Shown in pieces: positions 43,301 through 55,300 of a stretch of 64,000 nt of DNA. The number at the start of each line of letters is the position of its first letter. The first letter of the stretch is position 1. The position numbers were made by a program, and so were the translations under genes. The stretch is from Rhineura floridana (lineage: Eukaryota; Chordata; Lepidosauria; Squamata; Rhineuridae): positions 232,099,943 to 232,163,942 of the forward strand of contig NC_084482.1 in assembly GCF_030035675.1 (NCBI RefSeq). The letters run 5' to 3'. Under the pieces are notes generated by a model. It was given only the letters and a program-made list of their open reading frames with translations. It searched no databases and had not been told where the DNA came from.

Positions 43301-46300
43301 GATTCTGTATGTATACATTAAGGGACAGGTTTGATGTATATTATATACTTATAGCTGATCTGCGACAAATCGGAAGTCAACTATTTTATTTTTATTTTTT
43401 TGTTGTATTGTTATGTTTTTTGACTTTGTTTTGTTTGTCTTTTGAAAAAATTAGAATAAAAAAAATTATTAAAAAAAATAATAAAAAAAGAAGAACAAGC
43501 CTTGCTGAAGCAGAGCCAGCATGGCTTCTGCAAGGGAAAGTCCTGTCTCAGTAACCTATTAGAATTCTTTGAGAGTGTCAACAAGCATATAGATAGAGGT
43601 GATCCAGTGGACATAGTGTACTTAGACTTTCAAAAAGCGTTTGACAAGGTACCTCACCAAAGGCTTCTGAGGAAGCTTAGCAGTCATGGAATAAGAGGAG
43701 AGGTCCTCTTGTGGATAAGAAATTGGTTAAGAAGCAGAAAGCAGAGAGTAGGAATAAACGGACAGTTCTCCCAATGGAGGGCTGTAGAAAGTGGAGTCCC
43801 TCAAGGATCGGTATTGGGACCTGTACTTTTCAACTTGTTCATTAATGACCTAGAATTAGGAGTGAGCAGTGAAGTGGCCAAGTTTGCTGATGACACTAAA
43901 TTGTTCAGGGTTGTTAAAACAAAAAGGGATTGCGAAGAGCTCCAAAAAGACCTCTCCAAACTGAGTGAATGGGCAGAAAAATGGCAAATGCAATTCAATA
44001 TAAACAAGTGTAAAATTATGCATATTGGAGCAAAAAATCTTAATTTCACATATACGCTCATGGGGTCTGAACTGGCGGTGACCGACCAGGAGAGAGACCT
44101 CGGGGTTGTAGTGAACAGCACGATGAAAATGTCGACCCAGTGTGCGGCAGCTGTGAAAAAGGCAAATTCCATGCTAGCGATAATTAGGAAAGGTATTGAA
44201 AATAAAACAGCCGATATCATAATGCCGTTGTATAAATCTATGGTGCGGCCGCATTTGGAATACTGTGTACAGTTCTGGTCGCCTCATCTCAAAAAGGATA
44301 TTATGGAGTTGGAAAAGGTTCAGAAGAGGGCAACCAGAATGATCAAGGGGATGGAGCGACTCCCTTACGAGGAAAGGTTGCAGCATTTGGGGCTTTTTAG
44401 TTTAGAGAAAAGGCGGGTCAGAGGAGACATGATAGAAGTGTATAAAATTATGCATGGCATTGAGAAAGTGGATAGAGAAAAGTTCTTCTCCCTCTCTCAT
44501 AATACTAGAACTCGTGGACATTCAAAGAAGCTGAATGTTGGAAGATTCAGGACAGACAAAAGGAAGTACTTCTTTACTCAGCGCATAGTTAAACTATGGA
44601 ATTTGCTCCCACAAGATGCAGTAATGGCCACCAGCTTGGATGGCTTTAAAAGAAGATTAGACAAATTCATGGAGGACAGGGCTATCAATGGCTACTAGCC
44701 ATGATGGCTGTGCTCTGCCACCCTAGTCAGAGGCAGCATGCTTCTGAAAACCAGTTGCCGGAAGCCTCAGGAGCGGAGAGTGTTCTTGCACTCGGGTCCT
44801 GCTTGCGGGCTTCCCCCAGGCACCTGGTTGGCCACTGTGAGAACAGGATGCTGGACTAGATGGGCCACTGGCCTGATCCAGCAGGCTCTTCTTATGTTCT
44901 TATGTTCTTAAATACATAGAAGACAGAAAGGCAAACCTAGTTCTAACTAGCTAAGTTGGAGGCATAACGCCCAGGTGTGGGAGTTAGCCCCACGCTTAGG
45001 AGAGAGAGAGAGACAAAGGGAGTCTCCTTTCTCCCGGACAGTTGGAGAAGGAAGGAAGTGGAAAGGGCGGAAGGAGGAAGGGCAGGTAAGCTTCCCTAAA
45101 GACGTCACAGTCTAGCGAGGGAAGGAAGTCAGTCAGAGCAGCACAGGTAAAAGGTAAACAAAGCCTATCTATCTGGAGGATCCTAACTCTATCTCATAGC
45201 TTGGAAAAGTTACTTTTTTGAACTAGAACTCCCACCAGCCCAATCCAGTGACCATGCTGGCTGGGGCTGATGGGAGTTGTACTTCAAAAAAGTAACTTTT
45301 CCAAGCTCTGCTCTATCCCCCTTCTGGAACATAAACAAAAGAGCAAAACAAGAGTTGCTCTTGCTCCACTTCCAACACTTACCACGTCCAAACAAGGCCT
45401 GAAGGATCCCAAACAGGGCGATGGCGATGAGGAACATGCAGATCGCATCCTCTGCGGAGGGACCGAGTGACCCTGGAGGGGGACGGGGGAGGGGCAGGTG
45501 CAAGCAAGAGAAGGGAGGTGATGCCACACACCTGTCCAAACCAAGCACGCCTTTCTTACTGAGCCCAGGACCCCAAGCTGTTTTATGCTCACTGAGGTGT
45601 CCCCAACAACCAGCAATTCTGGCAACCCTCCCCCACACCCACCTGCCACGCGGAGCCTCACAGTCTTCTTCAAAGTGGCATCTCCCAGCCCGACATGAGC
45701 CACGTGGCAGCTGTAGGAGGCGCCGTGGTCTTCGGGCTGGACGGCCACCAGGCGGGTGAAGCTGGTGAAGCTGAACGTGCCATCTGGGGACTGCCGGTGC
45801 CCTGAATCCCAGGTGGTCTCCACAATGGCATCCTGGGGGGAGCCGGTGCTTTGCCGCTTCCAGTTCACAGACACACCCAGAGGGTAAAAGCCGGAGATCT
45901 CACAGGCCAGCTCAGCGTGGGCGCTCGGGGGCACAGAGAGTGGGTTCGGGCGGAGAGTCACCTTGGGTGGCTCTGGGGGGCAGAGGGAGGGAGGATGTTT
46001 GACAAAACAAATGTGCACCCCACCCCACTGCCTTTATAACCCTCCTTTCCATAAATAAAGAATTAAGATGACTAATCATTGTCTATAAAATGTTAATTAA
46101 AACTATGTCCACAATCTACAACAACCCAAAAAAGTCAGGAGTTGTTGCTGGAATAGTTTTCAAAAGATTGTATTCAGTACAAACACCATGTAGCAGCCTT
46201 TTTGCATCCAGGCGCTCTCGAAAGGTCTGGGATGAAAACTGCCGTCAGGGACAGGCTGCCCGGGGGTGATGGGAGTTGTTGCCCGAACCCTGTGGAGAGC

Positions 46301-49300
46301 ACCAGGCTGGGAAAGGCTGCCACAGAGGAATGACAGCAAACATGTCAGAACATTCCTGTCCTACTGAAAGAAAGAACCTCCCCACCCCGCCTTACTAGGA
46401 ACAGCCCACTCAACCCCAAAGAGCCCCACAGTTCTCCATGGGCAACACGGCTTCCTTTGGGGGAAGAGGCAGGCAGTGGACATTTCATGTGCATAAATCT
46501 TATTCCTTAGATGTGTAGTTTCCCAACTCCCCCCCCATGCTAGGCCCTGCACTATGATTTTTAAATGTATTTTAATTGCTTCTTTTTTTCTTACATATTG
46601 TGTTATAATCTGTGTTCCACAGAATTCAAAATTGCAATAAAATGTAAGAAATAAAAGCAGGAATAAAAATGCAATTAAAATCAACGTGAGTATTTGATAG
46701 GACATCTGAATGGCTGCAGACCACCTGAATGAACCTCCAGGGCCACAGCTTGGAGAGATAATCTAAACCTGACGAGGCAGATCAGGGGTGAACAGCCTGT
46801 TTAGGCTACCTTCATGGGCGGGGAGGGGGGGTCTCTCCTGCACTTTGGATTGTGATACCCAGCAGCGCACCTGTTTCTCCACAGGGCCTGGCACGGCTGG
46901 TCTCTTGCAAAAGTCTCTTGGGGCATTAACGACTGTGAACGGCTCCTACCAGCGGGGAGGGGAGAAGGAAGGGCAGGCGTCTGTTCCGGCAGTGGCCACC
47001 TCGCAAGAGCAGCCCTCCCTCCCCGCTGGTGATTCCCAGAGACTGGCCTCCTGCCTCCAACAGTGGACAGCGATCAAGGAAGGGAGAGTTGGGGATGGGC
47101 CTAGGCGTGACCCTTGGGCGTCCCTTTCCCTCTCTCTTTCTAGGGAGCGTGAGGGGGGGAGATGTTTCCCCCGACCTGGGGTCCCGGCTGTTGGCCTCCG
47201 CTGCCTGCCTCCCTCCCCAAGGAAACCCAGCGCCGCTAGACCTGCAGTAACTCCCGGGAGGAGACCCCGGTGCCCCTCCCCCTTCACTCACCCACCACCT
47301 TCAGCTCGAGGGCCTGCTGGGCGTGCAGGTGGGGCAGGTAGACTGTGCAGATGTAGGTGCCCTCGTGGCGGACGGCCACGCTCTCCAGGCGCAGCGAGAC
47401 GTTGCCGCCGCCGCCCTCCGTGTCCACGAAGAGCCCCGCGCCTTCCTCGGCCACCCAGACGCGCCGGGCCGCGCCCTCGTAGGCCAGCACCACCCGCCCG
47501 GCGCCGCGGTACTGGTGCCGCCACTCCACCGAGAAGGCCGTCCCCGCCGGCGCCGAGAAGCCGCAGTCCAGCAGCGCCGCCTGGCCCAGCCGCGACCCAA
47601 CCCGGGGGGTCCGCGTGAAGACGGACAGGACGGCTGGCCAAACGGGGCGAGAGGAGAGGAGTCAGTATCCACGCGACCCTCCCGTCTGGCCCGCAAACCC
47701 GCCCCCTCCCGTGAACTCTGGGCCAGGGGGCTTCCTGGGCCAGCGGCGCCTCTAGGCTGGTGGCCCCCATTTGAATCGGGCGAGCTTCCATGAGTCTGTG
47801 ATGCCCCCCAGAACCCACCGCCCAGCCCTCCAAGCAAGTGAAATACACGAAGCGGAAAGGGTTTTTGCGAATGATACGCCCCCTTTAGTTACAGGCACCA
47901 AGCAAGGGAAGTCGGATGGGGAGAGGGTCTCCCTGCCGCAGGGCGCCAGTCCCGGCACCGCGCGCGGCTTCTCCTGCTGTACGGAGGCCACCTCGGGGCC
48001 CCGCGACGCCCCCCTCGTGGCTGCCGCCCGCCGGGAAAGGGGCAGGGGGTACCTGCTGCCGTGGTGACGCCGCCGCCCGCCGCCTCCCATCTGCCCGGCG
48101 ACGGCTGCTCCTCCTCCGCGTGCAGGACGCTGCTGACCCCGAAGTCCCCTCGGGGCGCCTGGACGCTGGCAATGAGCCACTTGCCTCTCTCCAGCGCGCG
48201 GGGGCAGCCCCTCTCGCCCACCAGCCCTGCCGCCCAGGCGACGTGGGCCTCTTGCGGCGTGTAGGCGTTGATCTCGCAGGAGGAGCCTGGGGGGTCGCCG
48301 CTGGCCCCCTCCGCCCCCTGCCACCAGAGGGGAGGGCCGGCGGGGTCTCGCCCGCCCCAGAGAGTCCCAGAGGGGTCTGCACGGGACAAGGAGAGAGAGA
48401 GACGTGAATAGCGGAGGGGCAACCCTGATTTGCCCAGCCTGCCTAGAGTCCAGCCCCACCGCCCCCCTCCCATTCACGGTCCACCAAAGGGAAATCCAGG
48501 GCCCAGGAAAAAGGGGGGAAACGGAACAAGGCTGCGATCCAATACCACTTACCCGGGAGTAAGTCCCATCGAATCCAATGGAGCCTACTTCTGAGTAGAC
48601 ATGGATAGCAGCCTCAGTACCCAACTGGCATCTGAATTACCATAAGCGGCATATTTAGTAAACAAAAAACCTAAACGGTGCAAAATTAATTTGACTGCTA
48701 TGTTCCCTTAGCCAAAAGTATCAGAGTAGAAATGTTAAGAATCCAGTAGTTTAATCCAGTGATTTAAAATGTTCCGTTTTTAAACAAACTCAGAGCTTTA
48801 CTTGGAGTTCTTTTTAACTCTTGTAAATATTTCAAGAGGTGATAACAGAATACCATATCTAATTCCCTTACGCCTGCTTAGATTTTAAGCGGGGGAAATT
48901 AATGTACTGGAAGCCTAACATACTAGAAGTGTTGGCCATGCAGAGATGCAAATGCAGCTGGGTGGGCTTTGCAGGGGTGGTAAGAGACAAGAGGACAGAC
49001 CTCCAGGTTCCCAGGCTGCCTCTCGGCTGCTTTCCCTTCCTATGTGAGCTGAGACTCTCAGGGCTGCTGGCCACCAGCCTATCTCCCCAGCTCCCATGGT
49101 GAGGGCAAACACTGGGCTCAGGGCCAGCATCTCCAGCCCAGAGTCTCAGGGCAAGGGACTTCAGGGCAGGTGGGCGGCTAAAGGAGGGTTCACGCACACA
49201 CACCCAGCTAAACTCAGATGCTTCTAAGAGCCAGAATCTGAATACAAAGGGCCTTGATATTTAATAATATGCATGCATGCACAGTTCCTAGGACCAGTCA

Positions 49301-52300
49301 CCTGAAAAATATTAATTACAATTATGGTAATTGATTATCTCTACCGCTGTTCCTTGGTACTAATTCATTTTTACAAAACTGCATTTGTACAAATGGAGAT
49401 TTTACACAGGGTTTTTTGGGGGAAGGGGATTACCATTATGGAAAATGTTCAGCCCTCCATAAGTTACTGTCCCTGCCCATAAATGGCCACAATTTCACAC
49501 ACACGCCCGCAACACCCTCATCTGCCCTCCTCAACCACACACCTTTCCTTAACCTTCAAACAAAATGCGGCCTTGGGTGAATCCTGTGTTTTTGACACTG
49601 GTCTACACAGTTATTTAGAATTTATACAATGAAAGCTTAAACAAGTCAGCTCATAAGAATTAAAACATTTTTTGAAAATACATATTTTTGAAGTGGTTTG
49701 GCCATAATGATATTTTATTTTATTTATAGAAGTATTTCTGTACCACCCTATCATAAAATTTCAAGGTGGTGTACACTGCTAGGTAGTGGGCTCTCCGACA
49801 CAGGAGGCCTTCAAGAGGCAGCTGGACAGCCATCTGCAGGGAATGATTTGGATTCCTGCATTGCGCAGGGGTTGGACTCCATGGCCTTGTAGGCCCCTTC
49901 CAACTCTACTATTCTATAAAGCACCATTTAAAAAAATAAAAATATATAGTTCATCACGAAGGTGACTGGCTAGTAAAAAAAAAGGCTGCAAAGGCCTGCT
50001 ATGCGGAGAAGTCACCCTTATCCGGGATCCAGGTGATAATTTTGTTTTGTCTTATTCCTTACAGTACAAGTGCTGGAAAAGAGGCTAATAAAGGAGGTTT
50101 TATTAACTAACTCAATTAATCCCCGGGCTGCGAAGTCCCACATCCGCCACAGCCACCTGGGGTTGGGCTCTGGGAGGTCTCCCCACCCCCACAGACTGTA
50201 AAATGGGGGTCAGAGTGATGATGATGATGATGCCCAATTTAAGTGTGATGACACTGTTCTGAGGTCGAATCCAGCCCAGCTGCAAAGCAATGTGGAAACA
50301 GAAACAGGAAGGGGGGGTCCCCTCACATGGGGCTGGCGTTGCTGAGGGTGAGAGTGGGGAGGGGGTTGGGGGCCAGAGGTCTGGCAGTGTCATACCCAGG
50401 ATCTGGAAGGCAAGGCCGGGCTCTACCTCTGGAGGCAGCAGCTCAGCTTCCAGGGCCGCTTCTTCCATCCGCCCACCCGGTGGCACCAGGAGCAGCAGCG
50501 CCCGGCGCTGACTCAGGGCGCTGGGCATCACCGACCCTCCGCCTGCAGCCTCCTCCACGAACCAGCAGCCCAGCCTGGCTGTTGCCAGGGCACCCTTAGG
50601 AGGAAGAGAAGCACTCAGCGCCGCTCCTAGAAGAAGAAGCAGTCTTGCCAGCAAGATTTCCCCAAACACACAAAATCCACCAAAATCTGACCTTAACCCA
50701 CAAGACAATGCGTTTAGTAACATTTTTGCATTATGGTCAAACGCTATTATGAGGAATTGCTTAACAAGGTGGACAATCAATTTTAAAAGTACTAGCAACC
50801 ATTGGTGTGGGGAGGGCAGCTCTCAGATTGAGATCTGAGAGAAGTATGGCCTTTCTGCATTCCTGTTTCTTTAGGTTTAAAAAATACTGTGTGCATGTTT
50901 GGTTGGCTACTGTGAGGACAGGATGTTAGACTAGGCAGGCCTTTGTCTGATCCAGCCGGCTCTGCTGCTGTGATGATGATAAGATGTACCCTTTATACAA
51001 AGGATGCCAGTTATGGAATCTCCTTCTTAAACACAAACAGGAGTGCCTCATTGGTGAGGCAGGTGCACTCAGTGCATGCTCATGCCATTTATTTCTGAGG
51101 CTTATAGTTTCTAATTATCTTGTCTCCTCTGCCCAAGTCTGTGGGAGCCGGCTGTGGTTGTGAGGAGGAATTGGTGGTGCTTAGGCTACATCACACTTTG
51201 ATTGGATAGAATATGTGTTGCGCTGTGTGTAGTTGTGTTCTTTAATTCCGTTTAAAAGCAGCACCACAGCAGCAGAGAGTAACAGTAGATGTTGAAATGC
51301 GAGTGTGCCAGCATGTGTGTGCGTTTGCCTAAGAAAGCAGACTTTTACCCTGCATCAGCATCACTGAGACTGGAGACGTCCTTTGGGATGTGCACAAAGG
51401 CCTTGCACCCGAATACATGAAGGTGTGACATGCTTGGTGTCCTGTCATGCCACAGTTCAAATTGTGTTTTGTTGGTTGCAGATGCAGGAAGTCGGTTCTG
51501 CAGGTAGGTGGCAGTAACTGCAGCTTCTCCCCAGTACTCCTTTGGTAACTGCGCATCTTCCAACGAGGAATTAATCATTTGTCCAAGAGTCCAGTTCATG
51601 TGTGCTGCAACCCCAGTTTGTTCTGGGTTGGACACAACTGTAGTTTGGTGCTCTATGCCTTTCTCATGGAGAAAGTCTTGCATAGCCCCAGACACATATT
51701 CCTTTGCATGGTCAGATCTTATGATCTGTGGCTTTCTGCCAAATTTGTTGGACACAATCCTAACATAGTCCTTCAGTTTTTGAAGTACTTGACTTTTCTC
51801 CTTTATTAGATACATGGTAGTATACTTGGAGTAGTCATCTATAAAAGTCAGCCTGTATACGTTTCCACCTTGGGAGGGCACTTTTATTGGCCCACAAAGA
51901 TCTGTGTGAATTAGCTCTAGTGGCTTTTTGGTTTTCCTCTCACTTTTCTTAGGAATTTTGGCTTCACACTTTTAGTTTTAATACAGCACTTGCAAGTCTG
52001 TGTACAATTGCACTGTCTCATTTTAATGCCTCTTGCCAGACTCTCTTTCTCTAGAGCAGTAACTCTGGCAAAACCAGCATGTCCCATTCTTCTATGCCAA
52101 GTATGTAAGCACTGAGAATCATTGGTTTCCTTGACCACATTTGCATGCATAGCTTCAGAGCATTCAAGAATTAAAAGTCCATTTTTCACTTTTGCAGTGC
52201 AACTTATTACTCCTTTACTTAGAACATGGCAAAATTCTGCATTCATATGGAATTCACCTCCAAATTTTAATATTCTGGTAACACTGATTAGATTGTCCTG

Positions 52301-55300
52301 AAACGCAGGAACATATAAACATTCCTTCAGTTCCACCGATGTCTGTCCATCAGACACTTTACATAATAATTTCACTGTCCCTTTTCCTTGAGAGAAAATT
52401 TCCTCTCCAGATGCTGTCAGTATCTTTTTGCCTGTGACTTTCAAAATTTGTAAACAGGCTTCTGTCCTTTATTACATGTGAGGTCGATCCTGAGTCAGTT
52501 AAAAATCTGCTTTTACAGTCACTCTTGCTTGGATAGAGAGCTGGTATAGCACAGTGGGGAGGAGAGCCGGGCCGGGAGTCCAGAGTCTGCGAGTTCAAAT
52601 CCCTGCTCGTGTCTCCTGGGTGTCAAGGGCCAGCTAAAGATCACCCCACAGTGAGTGGCTCAAGAGTTACGTGCCCTGCCACTTGTGCAGCCATGAGCAA
52701 GCTACATAGTCCCAAGGAGCCCAGTTGCCCCCCAGCTGGCAGTTGCGGACAAGGAAGGGACTGGCTTGTGCAGCTGTGGCAAACTGAGCAGGCTCTAGCC
52801 AGCTGGGGAGCACTAGCCTCAGAGGAAGGCAATGGTAAACCCCCTCTGAATACTACTTACCATGAAATCCCTATTCAAAGGGTCAGCATAAGTCGGGATC
52901 AACTTGAGAGCATTCCATTTCCATTTTTGCTTGGATACGACACATAGCTAAAATCCTCTGTTCATGGGTTTCTTTGCCTTTGTTTATCTGGTATTTGCCT
53001 GGGGGCTTCCCTTTCGAAGTCAGGCTTCTGTTTAAACTCAGCCTTTGGTCTCGTCTGCCCCCTATCACAATTTCTTTGAAAATGTTTTGCAGAGCCACAT
53101 TTGAAACACAGATCCCGCCTGTCTTGACTCTTTTGTGGATTCGGGCAGAGATGAATTCTTTTGTCCCTTTCATGTCTGCTTCTAGCAAGGTTTGCTTGCT
53201 CAGAGACAGCCTGCATTTCCTTATTTTCCCTGATCTGATTCAGGCTTTGTTCAGAATTCTCTAGTACACAGCAAACTAATTTATGATCCTGATTAAGAGA
53301 GCTTAAAAGCAATCCTTTCTTTAATTCTTCATCAAGTACTCTGCCACATCTTTCCAATCTTGCTAAAAGTTGTTAAAACTTTTCTATGTATTTACTCAGG
53401 CTTCCTCTTTCATTAGTTTCTTTCAAAAACAACTCTTTGTACAAATATAAAATATGGCTCTTGTTTTCTCATTATAGACTTCTTGCAACTTTTCATACAT
53501 CTGTCTAATGCTGTTGCAGCCTGTGCACAGATTCAGTGCTTGGTCTGATAGAGCAGATATAAGTAGAGCTTTTACTTTTGTGTTCTTATGTGTCCATGCA
53601 GCCCTTGCATTTGCATCCTCAGCCGAGGGTTCAGGATCAGTCAGGGCTCCTTCCAGCCCTTCTCCTTCCAGGAGCACTTTAAATCTCAGGTCCCATAATT
53701 CAAAGTTATCCTTTTCCAGCTTTGGAATGCGTCTCTCCAGCAAAGTTACTTCAGTCATCTTTTCTATCTCTGTTCTGCTTTTCTTCCTAACTTAAAGTCT
53801 CCCTGTGAATTACAGGCAAGCACCTTTAGCTTCAGCTACAACTTGCATTCAACTTAGTTTGCTGCGCCCATAACCCTTGTTGCGCTGTGTGTAGTTGTGT
53901 TCCTTAATTTCGTTTAAAAGCAGCACCACAACAGCAGAGAGTAACAGCAGATGTTGAAATGCGAGTGTGCCAGCGTGTGCGTGCATTTGCCTAAGAAAGC
54001 AGGCTATTACCCTGCATCAGCATCACTGAAACTTGAGACTTAGTAAAATAGATAGTTTTAGATAGTTTGGTAGACAGTGCTGGGGAGGAGTCAGTGGTTG
54101 TGGTGCACGTTGGCACCAACGACATGGGGAAATGCAGCCGTGAGGTCCTGGAAGCAAAATTTAGGTTGCTAGGTAGGATGCTGAAAGCCAGGACCTCCAA
54201 GGTGGCTTTCTCTGAAATGCTACCGGTTCCACGTGCAGGACCAGCCAGCCAGGCACAGCTTTGCAGTCTCAATGCGTGGATGAGACGATGGTGTCGGGTG
54301 GAAGGGTTTGGATTTGTTAGGCACTGGGGAACATTTTGGGACAAGCCGGGCCTGTACAAAAGGGACGGGCTCCACTTGAACCGGAATGGAACCAGACTGC
54401 TGGCACTTAAAATTAAAAAGGTGGCAGAGCAGCTTTTAAACTGACTGAGGGGGGAAACCTGACAGGAGCTGAGGAAGGTCCGGTTCAGAGTAAACCTCCC
54501 CCCTGGGATAAAAACCAAACAAATGATGAAAATTTAAAAGGGGTAGGCCTAGAAGTAGGCATTGTGAGAGCAGGGGCACAGGATATAAATTCAGAAGAGC
54601 AAAATGACCACAGGCCAAACCACAAGTGCCAAAGACACTTGAAGAGAGACACTGCTTACAAGTGCCTGTACGCTAATGCTAGGAGCCTCCGAACCAAGAT
54701 GGGAGAACTGGAGTGCTTGGTCTTAGAGGAGAGCATTGATATAGTGAGCATAACGGAGACCTGGTGGAATGGAGAAAACCAGTGGGATACGGTTATCCCT
54801 GGATATAAACTATATCGGAAGGACAGGGAAGGACGTATTGGTGGCGGAGTCGCTCTATACGTGAAAGAAGGCATTGAATCCAACAAGCTCGAAACCCCAA
54901 AAGAGGCAGACTCCTCCACAGAATCGTTGTGGGTGGTGATACCATGCCCCAGGAGGGATTTAATTCTGGGAACGATGTATCGTCCCCCTGATCAAAATGC
55001 TCAGGGAGACCTTGAGATGAGATATGAAATTGAGGAAGCATCCAAACTAGGAAATGTGGTAGTAATGGGTGACTTCAACTACCCAGACATAGCCTGGCCG
55101 CATATGTGTTCCAGTCATGACAAAGAAGCAAAATTTCTAGATATTCTAAATGACTATGGCCCTAGACCAGTCAGTCTTGTCTGAATGAAGAAAATAAAAA
55201 AGAACACAAACTGGCAAAAGAAATGCAAGAAGACAATAAGGGATGCTAAAAAAGAATTTGAGGAGCACATTGCTAAGAACATAAAAACCAACAACAAAAA

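Larger units (their letters stand above)
41176..45382 (-). mobile_element. Ty1/Copia element 1 in TAPBP intron 6
   Basis: Two LTRs in minus orientation: 41181-about 41709 and about 41933-45377, ends TGTTGCGCTG ... CTTCCAACA. Between them is a short internal remnant whose minus-strand translation (GKVKTLQAARQDESCGLNQ) matches the end of Copia pol. The target duplication cttac is present at 41176-41180 and 45378-45382. The second LTR is interrupted by a CR1 (42135-44910, itself carrying an L1) and a hAT MITE (45195-45310). It is a broken, non-coding fossil, older than the elements nested in it. Confidence 0.85.

Noticed and set aside
41176-45382. Reading the two adjacent LTRs as separate solo LTRs
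   Set aside because: The single pair of cttac duplications lies outside both LTRs, and pol-end sequence lies between them, so they are the two ends of one element.
46788-47618. 276-codon plus-strand frame antisense to TAPBP exon 4
   Set aside because: Its C-terminal half is an Arg/Pro-rich mirror of the GC-rich Ig-like exon. Splice signals and homology support the minus strand.
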